From the IMG/VR virus record IMGVR_UViG_3300022540_000486, positions 1-39,462 of that record: 39,462 bases of DNA, one strand, 5' to 3'. Position numbers and translations under genes: made by a program. Positions 9,296-18,057 of this stretch are shown here, one piece after another. Each line of letters opens with the position of its first letter. Within the stretch, counting starts at the first letter, position 1. The notes under the pieces were generated by a model that did no database searches, was not told the DNA's origin, and was given only the letters and a program-made list of their open reading frames with translations. The stretch comes from a virus.

Positions 9296-9780
9296 TATAA
9301 ATTCCTCGCGAATTCACCATGAATAGTTGCTCTTTCAATGGCTACGCAATCTTTTGCATCTTTAATATTTTCAAAATACTTTGATACCACCCTCTTTCCT
9401 CCGGCAGTTATCTGGACATGCCATTTTTTTCTTTGCTTGCTCCAACAAATTCCCTTGAATCCTGATTTGTTCGATTTTGATAATTTTGCATTATAACTGT
9501 TCTCTGTATTAGAACATGATCTAAGATTTTCAATTCTGTTATCAAGCTTGTTTGCATTAATATGATCTACATAATCTGGCCAGATATTATAATGAATAAA
9601 ATATATAACCCTATGAACAGAGTATCTTTTACCTTTTATCCCAACTCTTATATATCCCTTGCCATCTTTCCCTGTAACAGCATGGCCAATCAATCTACGT
9701 TTATATTTTGATGGGTTTTTCCAAATCAAAACGCCATTTTTATATTCAAATAAATCCTTAACAAATTCAACTGTTAGCAT
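9295..9780 (-). CDS. HNH homing endonuclease with AP2-like DNA-binding domain
   Basis: 161 aa. Residues about 60-100 hold an HNH_3-type motif (VHRVIYF...DYVDHINANKLDNRIENLR), and residues about 110-155 an AP2-like domain (SGFKGICWSKQRKKWHVQIT). Such free-standing endonucleases cut intronless alleles and spread themselves. The ATG at 9780 is preferred because GGAG precedes it; a TTG 12 nt upstream falls in that site. The gene separates the gp10-like and needle-like genes and is locally Lys- and AT-rich compared with its neighbours, consistent with recent insertion. Confidence 0.85.
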   Translation of the reverse strand: MLTVEFVKDLFEYKNGVLIWKNPSKYKRRLIGHAVTGKDGKGYIRVGIKGKRYSVHRVIYFIHYNIWPDYVDHINANKLDNRIENLRSCSNTENSYNAKLSKSNKSGFKGICWSKQRKKWHVQITAGGKRVVSKYFENIKDAKDCVAIERATIHGEFARNL

Positions 9781-9795
9781 AATATTCTCCAATAT

Positions 9796-9861
9796 TACTC
9801 AAAATGAGTATACGGCAAGAAGTTGAGTGATCTTCCTTTCGGTAATGAGCCTAGCCGTATA
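9796..9861 (-). ncRNA. Structured leader RNA before the HNH gene
   Basis: Between the gp10-like stop and the HNH start, TATACGGC (9809-9816) and GCCGTATA (9854-9861) are perfect 8-bp inverted arms. Inside them AGGAAG and CTTCTT form a second 6-bp stem (one wobble) with a 9-nt loop. A further small palindrome, TACTCA-AAA-TGAGTA, lies at 9796-9810. No U-tract follows, so it is not a simple terminator. It may regulate HNH translation or mark the insertion boundary. Confidence 0.4.
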
Positions 9862-9878
9862 AATCCTATTCTATATCA

Positions 9879-11303
9879 CTATCGTCCTGCCAACCTTAAA
9901 TCAATAGCGCCAGAATAAATATTGTATGCAACCGGATCAGAGGTAGTGATTCTCACAATCATGTCGTAGAAACTTCTCATACTGAACCATTCAGCCCTGA
10001 TATTTGTCTCTCCAAGCCGGCCAATCCGCATCCAAGTTCCTGTCGACCAACTTTTTCCGCCATCATATGAGGCTTCAATCATTATCAGTGGGTCCTCACC
10101 CTGGCCTGTAATTAAGCCAACACCCATTTCCATAATAAGCTCAAGACGGCTCATTTGTACCCGTTTTCCTTTCTGACCCAAGGCATCGCCATTGATAGAG
10201 CTGATTACTCGGCGCCTGGTCCATGCCTCACCAGCCTGGTCGTAGGTGTCAAAATCCAGCTCATACAATTGACCATCCGATCTGTCGCCAATTAGCACCT
10301 TGTTATAAACCTCGACAACTGAACCGGCATTGTAGCGGCCATAATCAACGCCCTCTGACAGCTCAAACCAGCCATCCTTGCCCAATTCCTCATTGAGCAC
10401 CCATGTTTTGTCGGCAGATGGGAAGGTGAGCATGTACATGGTCTTATTGTCGATGGTGAATACCTCACCAAAGGCGTCAGATGTGACAGCGTAGCTTTGA
10501 ATGGCTCCAGCTATTGCAGCGGTGCTAATTGGCTGCTCCTGGCCTCCACGGGCCCTGTAGACCTGCAAATCAGAGCCTAGCCAGTAGATAAAGTCTCGGG
10601 TATTGGCGAGGGAATGAATGGCACCCAAGCCAACATTAATAACCTGCCCCTCAATTCGTTCTATTGGAGGCACGCCCACGCCAGAATTCCACCAGTTATA
10701 ACAAGACCTCTTACCGAAACGACTAATAACCTGATCAAAAACGTAATCCCTGACTAAATCATCGCCATTACCTTCCTCGTTTACCGCATTAAGCCCTGAC
10801 GCAGATGAACCATCACCCACGACACTGAGAACCGATAATTGCGGGAACGTGTAAAGGAATTGATTGTTGATAAATGCGACCGATAACGCGCCGACAATAT
10901 CCGGATCAGTCACCGTGGTCACCAGAAGTGTGGAATTGCTGTACTGACTCACCACACCATCAGCGACAATGAACATATTCACGCCATCATCGGCGAATAT
11001 GCACCGGTCTGAGCCAGGAATCGTTCCACGTGAAACGTGCGCACCTACATTGGACACCTCATAAAGCGTATTATCCATAACACGATAATCGACCTCAGCC
11101 ATTTGATGCTGGCCACGATCTTCCGCGGCTGTAGCAGAACCGAACAATTTCTGCCCAGGGAATGACTTTATTACAAATTTATCCTTACCAGACTCCACAA
11201 CCTCATGATAAAAGCCATTGGTTTGCTGTGAAGATAGCGGTCTTGAGCGATCCTGATACGATGGGCCAGCGAGATTAATCGGAATTGTTTGAAAGCGTGA
11301 CAT
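9879..11303 (-). CDS. Packaged DNA stabilisation protein, P22 gp10-like
   Basis: 474 aa, close to the length of P22 gp10. The N-terminus (NLAGPSYQDRSRPLSSQQTNGFYHE, then VIKSFPGQKLFG) is typical of this hub protein, which forms a hexamer below the portal and holds DNA in the head. The body shows repeated beta-propeller-like strands. It follows the adaptor gene with a TAATG overlap, as in the P22 order 4-10-26. No catalytic function is expected. Confidence 0.75.
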   Translation of the reverse strand: MSRFQTIPINLAGPSYQDRSRPLSSQQTNGFYHEVVESGKDKFVIKSFPGQKLFGSATAAEDRGQHQMAEVDYRVMDNTLYEVSNVGAHVSRGTIPGSDRCIFADDGVNMFIVADGVVSQYSNSTLLVTTVTDPDIVGALSVAFINNQFLYTFPQLSVLSVVGDGSSASGLNAVNEEGNGDDLVRDYVFDQVISRFGKRSCYNWWNSGVGVPPIERIEGQVINVGLGAIHSLANTRDFIYWLGSDLQVYRARGGQEQPISTAAIAGAIQSYAVTSDAFGEVFTIDNKTMYMLTFPSADKTWVLNEELGKDGWFELSEGVDYGRYNAGSVVEVYNKVLIGDRSDGQLYELDFDTYDQAGEAWTRRRVISSINGDALGQKGKRVQMSRLELIMEMGVGLITGQGEDPLIMIEASYDGGKSWSTGTWMRIGRLGETNIRAEWFSMRSFYDMIVRITTSDPVAYNIYSGAIDLRLAGR

Positions 11304-11932
11304 TAAGGACTTCTTCCTTCAATCCTCATCACTGGAGCTGGACCAAAGCGTCCTATTTGAGACTTGTTATTGGCGCCACGGATAGCATTAATAAACCGGT
11401 TATAATAATCAGCAGCATCCTGTGGCTCTTCCGCCAGCAATTTTCCAGCCCAGAGCGAACCAAACAGATAGACATTTGGATGATTTGTCAGGACTGTATT
11501 GGTGGTGTTTGATGATGATAACGCAGTGAAATCTTGAATATATTGGAATTCACCGGCATAGACTTGATCGGATACCCGGTCCATTTCAATCTGGTCAGTG
11601 ACTGTAAAGAATATGGGCATTCCAACAGAGCTCAGGATATTTAGCTGGCCAGGCGTCCTGAACCTCAATTCAGTGGATTCCCCGTTAATAATCTGGATGC
11701 GCACCTTACGCATGGACTGAAAGCCTGTAGGTAAGGCTACAAACCGGTCTGTGGTGCTGGTGGCAAAGGCTACGAGCGTTTCCATGCCGCGAAGTTCAAG
11801 CTGCGCGATATCATTGGCGAACATTTCAGATTCTGCCATATCGATAAAAATATCAATATCAAGATCAAAATCATCACGGTGCAAAAATTTGATGATCTCT
11901 AATTTTAGTCCGCTGTAGTCAGATAAACTCAT
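11303..11932 (-). CDS. Head-tail adaptor protein (P22 gp4 position)
   Basis: 209 aa. An N-terminal helical part (DYSGLKLEIIKFLHRDDFD, then FIDMAESEM) is followed by a beta-rich middle (about 60-140) and a C-terminal helix (DAADYYNRFINAIRGANNKS). This resembles podovirus adaptor/head-completion proteins that dock under the portal. It comes immediately after the intrinsic terminator that separates it from the capsid genes and before the gp10-like gene. Confidence 0.6.
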   Translation of the reverse strand: MSLSDYSGLKLEIIKFLHRDDFDLDIDIFIDMAESEMFANDIAQLELRGMETLVAFATSTTDRFVALPTGFQSMRKVRIQIINGESTELRFRTPGQLNILSSVGMPIFFTVTDQIEMDRVSDQVYAGEFQYIQDFTALSSSNTTNTVLTNHPNVYLFGSLWAGKLLAEEPQDAADYYNRFINAIRGANNKSQIGRFGPAPVMRIEGRSP

Positions 11933-11951
11933 AGATCACCTTCTTTGATAG

Positions 11952-11975
11952 AAAAATAGGGCCCGAAAGCCCTAT
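11952..11975 (-). terminator. Intrinsic terminator inside the late operon
   Basis: On the minus strand ATAGGGC (11975-11969), loop TTTCGG and GCCCTAT (11962-11956) form a perfect 7-bp stem, followed by a run of five T residues (11956-11952). It lies downstream of the capsid gene set and upstream of the adaptor gene. Partial termination here would give more capsid than neck mRNA. Confidence 0.8.
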
Positions 11976-12001
11976 CTAGTTTCAGCTATTTAACTGGTAA
12001 A

Positions 12002-12364
12002 TTACTCTTCGTCTTCAGCCTGATGGTCTTCCAATAATCTGATTAGAGCTGTTCTGCTGGCTGGACTTGGTAATTCTATTCCAGCATCTTTCAATGCTTT
12101 CTTTAAATCTTTAGTTTCCATGTCGGATGGAACTTTAGGCCCTTCCAGCTCAACAACTTCTACTTTCTCGATGCCATCAACCCTTTCCATCCATCGTTCA
12201 CTGAACTGCTGCTCGGCAGAAATAACAACCGGCTCACCTTTGCTATCAATATCGATAGAATGCTCAACAGGTTTCAGCGTGAAAACCTGGCCTTCAAGGC
12301 GCTGGCGCCCATAAATAAAGCCACCTTTCTCGCTTATAACGCGAACTTTTATCGTTTCAGACAT
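12002..12364 (-). CDS. Small late protein with SAP/HeH-like C-terminus
   Basis: 120 aa. The ATG at 12364 with GGAGAG 7 nt upstream is preferred to a TTG 12 nt earlier. The C-terminal 40 residues (DLKKALKDAGIELPSPASRTALIRLLEDH) look like a HeH/SAP-type helix-extended-helix motif, often found at the end of small phage head proteins. The N-terminal half is beta-rich. Position after cement and capsid genes suggests a head-completion or capsid-associated part. Confidence 0.5.
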   Translation of the reverse strand: MSETIKVRVISEKGGFIYGRQRLEGQVFTLKPVEHSIDIDSKGEPVVISAEQQFSERWMERVDGIEKVEVVELEGPKVPSDMETKDLKKALKDAGIELPSPASRTALIRLLEDHQAEDEE

Positions 12365-12385
12365 TATTCTCTCCAAGTTAAGTAT

Positions 12386-12407
12386 CCCCCGACCAAATGG
12401 CCGGAGG
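12386..12407 (-). promoter_or_regulatory. Strong hairpin after the cement gene
   Basis: In the minus-strand RNA, CCTCCGGCC and GGTCGGGGG form a 9-bp GC-rich stem (two wobbles) with loop ATTT, just after the cement gene stop. No T-run follows on this strand, so an mRNA-stabilising or processing hairpin is more likely than a terminator. Confidence 0.45.
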
Positions 12408-12420
12408 ATTTATTTAACTA

Positions 12421-12897
12421 CTAAGTAATTGCGAAACCATCAGCGTAAGAGATCAAGTCTTGATCGATCATGCTTAATGGCATCAAGTGCGCTGTCATGG
12501 TGATTGTTGGTGTGGTGCCCGTTACATCGTAACGAATACCAAGGTAACGCTCACTTTCAGACAGCTTGGTTGGTGGTATTACCACGGCAAACTGGAAGCC
12601 TGCAACCAGCAGATCAGCATCTTGAGCAGGCGCATCTGGCGTGCCTGATTCAAATACTCGTCTACCAACTAACTGACGGCCAGTGGATTGAGCAGCATTT
12701 GATGCATATTCAACATCAAACGTGTAATCCTCATCACCAGTGGTTTGATCAGCCGCTACATCGACGGTAAACATCACCGCCATTGGCTCACCATTACCGA
12801 TTGACCGATCTACACCGAGATCGAGTACGTTTGTTCCGACTGCATCAGCGGTAATCGCCTGAGCATCGGAGAACTCTAATTGTGCATCTAAAATCAT
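12421..12897 (-). CDS. Capsid cement (decoration) protein, Bbp16-like
   Basis: 158 aa, beginning MILDAQLEFSDAQAIT, a start typical of the BPP-1 Bbp16 family of capsid cement proteins, which sit as jelly-roll dimers on the capsid surface. The chain is beta-rich, without cysteine, acidic. It lies directly downstream of the major capsid gene, the same order as in BPP-1. Assignment is by recognised N-terminus, size and position. Confidence 0.7.
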   Translation of the reverse strand: MILDAQLEFSDAQAITADAVGTNVLDLGVDRSIGNGEPMAVMFTVDVAADQTTGDEDYTFDVEYASNAAQSTGRQLVGRRVFESGTPDAPAQDADLLVAGFQFAVVIPPTKLSESERYLGIRYDVTGTTPTITMTAHLMPLSMIDQDLISYADGFAIT

Positions 12898-12929
12898 GAT
12901 ATTTCTCCTGAAGTCATTTAAGACTTTGC

Positions 12930-13946
12930 TTAGGTTACTTGTGCTTCAGCTTCGGTTAACGCATCAACGATGCGAATCGGAATGCCCAGGTATCGCATGG
13001 TAAAGATATCCTTACCAAACTGATTAATGGCTGGCTCAATCGTTACCGCGCTGGAGCTTTTGTCCAATGCGACAATTCGCAGATGAGAAGCAACCGTCCG
13101 ATTGACATAAAACGATGGATTCACGCTATTTAGATCAGGAAGGCGATCAATAGCACGACTCATCATCTTAATAATTGCCGTAGATGCAGTGCTTGCCTGA
13201 GTGCCGGTCTGACCTGCAAGATCAGAAATATCGACATTGGCAACACGAACAGCATAACGCCAGTCTTTAACAACCAGGCCGTTGAACCATTTCCACAAGT
13301 CCATCCAGGCGCGGAAGCGATCATTGTTGCTGTCGAAAGCATCACCTAGCCCAAGGTCCTCATGGCTGATACCGGCTTTAGACCCTTTAGGGAATACACC
13401 GAAAACAGTACGCTGGCCCCAACCAATCAGCCAGATAGACGAGTTGTCGGATTGAGTACCGCCGGCATCAAGGATATTCTGAGCGTTAGCCGCAGACTTA
13501 TCGTTATACCGAGGTGAGAATCCAACAAACTGCTCTGGATTGGCAGCGGAACCGTAGAACAAAGTAGTAGCCATCTGCTGAGACATAGCCTCAACGAAAG
13601 CAATACCTTCACTCATCCGGTAGGCGTTTACATTGCCATTCAGGTTAGCTTCGTCCTCATCCAGTTCACTTCGGGCGGTCAGCATTGCTGCATTTTCCGT
13701 TACCTGGGCGGTGCTAGATTTAGATTTCGGCGTACCTTGGTTGATCAAACGATAGTAGACGGTTGGCAGACCAGTACGAATAGAGGTTTGCTCACCAGTT
13801 GGAAGATTACCCTCTTTGAATAACATATCTTCGAGGATTTCATTTTTTTGCGATAACAGTTCGACGATTACCGCAACTTTACCATCAGGATCGAGGCGCT
13901 TTGCCCAATCCATCAGGGTTAATACTGTAGCTGCTAAAGTAGCCAT
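12930..13946 (-). CDS. Major capsid protein, BPP-1 (Bbp17) type
   Basis: 338 aa, the size expected for podovirus HK97-fold shell proteins of the BPP-1 group. Recognisable stretches are LTLMDWAKRLDPDGKVA at the N-terminus, GNLPTGEQTSIRTGLPTVYYR around 45-65, the long helix with FVEAMSQQMATTLFYG, and RYLGIPIRIVDALT at the C-terminus. Flanked by scaffold upstream and cement downstream. GGAG precedes the ATG. It should be the most abundant late product. Confidence 0.85.
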   Translation of the reverse strand: MATLAATVLTLMDWAKRLDPDGKVAVIVELLSQKNEILEDMLFKEGNLPTGEQTSIRTGLPTVYYRLINQGTPKSKSSTAQVTENAAMLTARSELDEDEANLNGNVNAYRMSEGIAFVEAMSQQMATTLFYGSAANPEQFVGFSPRYNDKSAANAQNILDAGGTQSDNSSIWLIGWGQRTVFGVFPKGSKAGISHEDLGLGDAFDSNNDRFRAWMDLWKWFNGLVVKDWRYAVRVANVDISDLAGQTGTQASTASTAIIKMMSRAIDRLPDLNSVNPSFYVNRTVASHLRIVALDKSSSAVTIEPAINQFGKDIFTMRYLGIPIRIVDALTEAEAQVT

Positions 13947-13980
13947 TGGTTTTTACTCCGTTACGTTTCCGTTAATGATG

Positions 13981-14895
13981 TCAGCCAGCCTTTTTCTGTG
14001 GATACATAATTTCATCCATAGACCTTGACTCGCTACCCGGTGCTTTTGCTTTAGGTTTCGTCACCAGAGGTACTTTTTCGCGCGTTTCCTTAATCTCCCG
14101 ACCCTTTTCTTGAAGCTGGTCATATTTAGCAGCCTTCAACAAAGTGATCTGGTGATGCGAATACGTCATTTGGCCGAACTCTTCCTGACTAAAACCAGCC
14201 TTGGCAGCGTAATCAGCAATCAGAGCAGTATCTTGTTCGAACCGCTCTGTGATTACGTTGTCCTTGTCCAACCAATCAGGATTAGCTGCGAACAGCTTCA
14301 CTTGCTCGGATTGGATAAGTGCAGGGTCATCAGTTGGCGTTGAGCGATCAGCTTTTACTTTTTCAAGTGCAGCCTTTCGTTTATCCGCCAGTTCCTTCAG
14401 CCTAATGTACTCATCTGGATCATCATCCTTCAGCGCTACCCAATCAATCTCTTCATCTTCTGCAACGAGGACTGCCAATTGGTCCCTCATCTCGGAAGCT
14501 TCCGATTGTGTCTTGAGTAGATTTTCACGAGAAGTATCACGTTCTGCTTCAAAGGCTGTTCGATCTTCCTTTAAGGCCGTGGTCTTTTTCGTGTAGTCGG
14601 ATTGCATCATGTGGCCACTTTGCCACTTTTTGACTTCTTCGAGATCGTATTCCTTACCGTCTATTTCAAGGTAGAGAGTGTTCTCGTCATCGTCAGATGC
14701 TTCCAACCCTTCGGCTTTATCTGATTTATCATCAGATTCTTCCCGGGTATCAAGATTTTCTGTTCCATCAGGTAGTTCTTGATCAACTACTTCCGTAACG
14801 TCAGCTTCTTCGGTTGGCTTTGCGGGCTCCGCTTCAACTTCGGTTTTACCATATAATTTGTCAGCAGGTTCCAACTCTGGAGTATCTGTTGCCAT
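13981..14895 (-). CDS. Scaffolding protein
   Basis: 304 aa, extremely acidic in the first 90 residues, then mostly charged alpha-helix with coiled-coil character (about 95-180), and a basic C-terminal tail (KVPLVTKPKAKAPG) as in scaffolds that contact the capsid shell by a positively charged C-terminus. Placed immediately before the major capsid gene. It would direct prohead assembly and be released. No sequence signature is needed beyond composition and order, so confidence is moderate to good. Confidence 0.75.
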   Translation of the reverse strand: MATDTPELEPADKLYGKTEVEAEPAKPTEEADVTEVVDQELPDGTENLDTREESDDKSDKAEGLEASDDDENTLYLEIDGKEYDLEEVKKWQSGHMMQSDYTKKTTALKEDRTAFEAERDTSRENLLKTQSEASEMRDQLAVLVAEDEEIDWVALKDDDPDEYIRLKELADKRKAALEKVKADRSTPTDDPALIQSEQVKLFAANPDWLDKDNVITERFEQDTALIADYAAKAGFSQEEFGQMTYSHHQITLLKAAKYDQLQEKGREIKETREKVPLVTKPKAKAPGSESRSMDEIMYPQKKAG

Positions 14896-14901
14896 TTTAA
14901 T

Positions 14902-15177
14902 TTATTCCTCTTTGTGTGATTCTAGTTGAGCTGTTGCCCATTTACCAGTAGTTAATACTTCTTCGAAAAAGTCCTCAAGAGTATTTAGGTTCTTCATGGT
15001 TCGCCAGGCTTCTTCCCGTATATCTGATTGATCTTTTTTGGTGTTGCAGAAATCTTCAAATATTTGCGCCTTTCTGATAGTCAGCCAATGTTTATAGGCC
15101 GCATTATCTAAAACCTGCTGACCCATCGCGGCAAAGGCTGCTTCCTGATTAAGCTGTTCTTCTTGTTCTGGTGTCAT
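14902..15177 (-). CDS. Small late protein between portal and scaffold
   Basis: 91 aa, helical, acidic, Gln/Glu-rich at the N-terminus. The start overlaps the portal gene stop (TAATG), so it is translated with the portal. A small gene at this place is common in BPP-1-like phages. The function is not recognised. Confidence 0.55.
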   Translation of the reverse strand: MTPEQEEQLNQEAAFAAMGQQVLDNAAYKHWLTIRKAQIFEDFCNTKKDQSDIREEAWRTMKNLNTLEDFFEEVLTTGKWATAQLESHKEE

Positions 15178-17228
15178 TATGTTGCCGCTCCTGGGATTGC
15201 TGTCTCAAACTTCAAACTCAATTCTGTCAATTGTGCCGCCAAGTCTTTATTGAACTGATCCTGTTTTTGCTGAGTCTCAATATTGAACTGGCGCTGGTTT
15301 TCCTGAAGTTTGGCAATATCAAGCTGCTGTGTTGCTTGGGCCTTAATTAGATTGGCTTGGGCTTTGATCTGCTCGGCCTCAGCCAATGGATTCTGAACCG
15401 CCTGCAGTTGTTCCTGCAGCTGCTGTACAAGATTGGTGAGGATTTCATTTTGCGCCTGCGTTAAATCTTCTGGCTTGCTTGGATCATTGAAGAATTCAGC
15501 TATCTCAGGCATACCAGAGGCCTTGACCATATTCTTGAGGACGTTGTATCGCTTGACCTCATCAGTCATTGGCGACCCAGAGGCCTGCAGCTGTTGATGC
15601 AACGACCATAGAGCTGTCAGCGTCTGAAGAATCTTCTCATCATCGCCAGCGCCAAGGCCTACTTTGCTTACAACGCTGTGCTTGAACTGCCAATCGGCTG
15701 GATTTACAGACAGTTCATTGCCTAATACTTCAATCTCAACCTTTGAATTCTGGAAATTGGCATCAAGCCAGGCAACGCCTTCGAATAATTGCCTGAACCC
15801 TGTCTCTGCATATACCCGGGCAACCAACTCGACTTTAGCGCCGCTTGCATCCTCAATACCGGTGAATCTGGTAGCTGTCTCTTGGGCAAGCTCATCAGCT
15901 TTTAATCCCTGCGAGGCCAACAATGACCCTGTTGATTGAGCCCGGGACTGATCCCAATATTGAACCACCTGGAGGATTTGCTGGCCGATATAAGGAACTG
16001 TTATCGGCATGAGATCATTGCCAATCGGCGTGTCTGAAGTAGATCGCACGACCCCATTGGGACGCATCACCAACAGATCATCCATATTGACGTTCTTGTT
16101 GGCGCCCATTCGTGGTGCACCAACAGCATAAATATTGTCCTGCACGCTGCGAAGCATGGAAGTCTTAACCAGGGCGGTCGGTGCGGTTATCTCAGCGCGG
16201 CTTCGACCGATAACCTTGTGAGGCATTAATATTGCGCTCATCATGGCGTAGGGGACGTGGTTGAATACCTCGTTGACCAGGATGGTTTCACCGGAAAGCA
16301 TAATGTGACGCCGTTCGGCAATACCATCACCATCAAAATCAATCAGTGGATATAAATCAGCGACCAGAACCTCTTCACTCGCCCAATCAGAAATTACGGT
16401 TTCATTTTCTGGCCCACCTTCGGCCTTATCCCTGATCTCTGGAAGCCTTGAGTTTTCTACATTCTCAACACTGCCAATAGTGGTCAGTCCAGATATAACG
16501 TCCCTTTCGAATCCCATTGCCATCAAGTCGCCACGGGTCATTGGGGATTCATCGCCGATCAAGGCAGCCGATTCCTTATCGGTGGCATTCTTGGTCATGC
16601 GGAAAGTTTCTAACGGGATACCAATGATCTTGACATTTTTAGTCGTGCGTTCAACCTTGATAACTACGGTATTTTCACCCTCGTCACCGGTATCCTCGGC
16701 CTCTTCTTCACGGACAATCTTGACACTCTTAACGTCTTTACCTCCCAAGCTTTCTTGAAATAGAGCCAATTCTTCATTGCTCAGGCCGGTCTTTTTATGC
16801 TCCTCAATCTCTGTGCTTTCATCGATGAAATATTTAACGACTGATAATTTCTGGATCTCAGCGTTTTTAATGAAGCCATGCAATACCGAGAATGACCACG
16901 GCTGTTCCCTGACCTGCCAATTCACGTATTTGGTCTTATCGTCAGCTTCCTGCTTATCCTCTTCCTTGCTGGTGTTTGGTTTGAATTTAAGTATCTCGCC
17001 TGGCCCTAGGAATATCCTGGCCATCGAGGGCATATCGGAATCCACAACATCCATCACATCCTGGGAGATTACTTTCGACTTTTCTGCTTCCTCATCGCCA
17101 TATAGGTTGCCCATATACCGGTCGAGCAATTCTTCGTTTTCAGCTATGAAAGTGCTGTTGTTGCCAACGGCATCATGCGTCATCGTATCCAATTCTTTGA
17201 TCAGAGTTGCTTCGTTCATTTGGGGCAT
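15177..17228 (-). CDS. Portal protein, P22-like
   Basis: 683 aa, near P22 portal length (725). The body has typical phrases, e.g. KYVNWQVREQPWSFSVLHGF (about 95-115), YPLIDFDGDGIAERRHIMLSG (about 290-310) and HKVIGRSRAE. The last 90 residues are a Gln-rich coiled coil (QLQEQLQAVQNPLAEAEQIK and on), matching the barrel extension of P22 portal. It forms the dodecameric DNA channel at the capsid vertex. Upstream lie tail-like genes rather than the terminase, which is unusual. Confidence 0.9.
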   Translation of the reverse strand: MPQMNEATLIKELDTMTHDAVGNNSTFIAENEELLDRYMGNLYGDEEAEKSKVISQDVMDVVDSDMPSMARIFLGPGEILKFKPNTSKEEDKQEADDKTKYVNWQVREQPWSFSVLHGFIKNAEIQKLSVVKYFIDESTEIEEHKKTGLSNEELALFQESLGGKDVKSVKIVREEEAEDTGDEGENTVVIKVERTTKNVKIIGIPLETFRMTKNATDKESAALIGDESPMTRGDLMAMGFERDVISGLTTIGSVENVENSRLPEIRDKAEGGPENETVISDWASEEVLVADLYPLIDFDGDGIAERRHIMLSGETILVNEVFNHVPYAMMSAILMPHKVIGRSRAEITAPTALVKTSMLRSVQDNIYAVGAPRMGANKNVNMDDLLVMRPNGVVRSTSDTPIGNDLMPITVPYIGQQILQVVQYWDQSRAQSTGSLLASQGLKADELAQETATRFTGIEDASGAKVELVARVYAETGFRQLFEGVAWLDANFQNSKVEIEVLGNELSVNPADWQFKHSVVSKVGLGAGDDEKILQTLTALWSLHQQLQASGSPMTDEVKRYNVLKNMVKASGMPEIAEFFNDPSKPEDLTQAQNEILTNLVQQLQEQLQAVQNPLAEAEQIKAQANLIKAQATQQLDIAKLQENQRQFNIETQQKQDQFNKDLAAQLTELSLKFETAIPGAAT

Positions 17229-17246
17229 ATGAAATACTCGCGTCGA

Positions 17247-17585
17247 TTACGGGCAAATAGCCGCAACGGCGAAGGAATTACAGGTCCCAATGAAAATATC
17301 ATCAGGCGTTGGGGTTGTGTTCGTATAGGTTAAATAGACTTTCCAAGCTCCAGACTGGTTTAAGAATGCGCTTTCAACTTCATATTCAACATACTCATTG
17401 GCAGCCAATACGCCTAAGTCTGGGTCAGTAACACCAGCGCCTAATGCAACTCCATCAGCAGTTGTTTTTGATACGGTGGTTCCATCAGGAAGTGTGAATG
17501 TGAGTGTCAGCCCAGTATTTGAACTCATATCAAAGCCAGCGGCTACGCGAATCGTCTTCCCTACCTCTCCAATAGTTAGTGCCAT
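17247..17585 (-). CDS. Small beta-rich structural protein, unknown
   Basis: 112 aa, one beta-sandwich by appearance: GKTIRVAAGFDMSSNTGLTL then TLPDGTTVSK, and a second half with GAWKVYLTYTNTTPTPDD. This layout resembles Ig-like or BppU-type N-terminal domains in which an inserted field is compared with a default. Two cysteines occur near the C-terminus. Grouped with the fibre-like genes upstream. Confidence 0.5.
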   Translation of the reverse strand: MALTIGEVGKTIRVAAGFDMSSNTGLTLTFTLPDGTTVSKTTADGVALGAGVTDPDLGVLAANEYVEYEVESAFLNQSGAWKVYLTYTNTTPTPDDIFIGTCNSFAVAAICP

Positions 17586-17595
17586 AAGACTTGCC

Positions 17596-18048
17596 TCATA
17601 ATTCTGACTCCACGCTTTGTCCAGATGAATTAATTGTGCTGTATATACTATTTCCCTGGGTGCTCATTTTACTAAATATTCCTTCAGAATTGTCTATTGA
17701 GGATAGCACACTATTTCCAACACTCGTTATTGTTGAATATTCTGCAATTCCCAACGAACTAATCTTTGAAAAAATACCGAATGTTTTATCAGGTACAGTC
17801 TCTCCTAATACTGCTGCTGTTACATCACCATCCTCGGCCTGGTTAGCTGATATTTGGACGATTACCCCGATAGAAGCAGAACCGTTATCCCCTGATTCGC
17901 TTATATTCGCTAGTATTTGCAACAGTACATCAATGTTTGCCGCTACTGTGTCGCCGGCCTCACTTACATTTGCAGTAATTGTGCCGGCGGTTATTTCAAT
18001 GCTGCCCGATATAACCTCGGCACTTATGACATCATCTGAAATAAGCAT
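17596..18048 (-). CDS. Repeat protein of the tail/fibre cluster
   Basis: 150 aa built of two repeat types. Residues about 25-85 hold three repeats of about 21 residues with pattern AN-x-x-E-x-GD...IxVxxQI. Residues about 90-150 hold two copies of GIFSK-I/M-S...YSTI. There are no cysteines or aromatic clusters. An AGGA site precedes the ATG. Such Glu-x-Gly-Asp repeat proteins occur in phage tail regions; a fibrous extension is the likely role. Confidence 0.5.
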   Translation of the reverse strand: MLISDDVISAEVISGSIEITAGTITANVSEAGDTVAANIDVLLQILANISESGDNGSASIGVIVQISANQAEDGDVTAAVLGETVPDKTFGIFSKISSLGIAEYSTITSVGNSVLSSIDNSEGIFSKMSTQGNSIYSTINSSGQSVESEL

Positions 18049-18057
18049 GTTCTAATC

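Noticed and set aside
16777-17232. 151-codon plus-strand frame
   Set aside because: Opposite the portal N-terminus, whose sequence is recognisable; no leader or promoter.
17591-18055. 154-codon plus-strand frame covering the whole repeat-protein gene
   Set aside because: The minus-strand reading has a ribosome-binding site and clear protein repeats; the plus reading is its low-stop complement.
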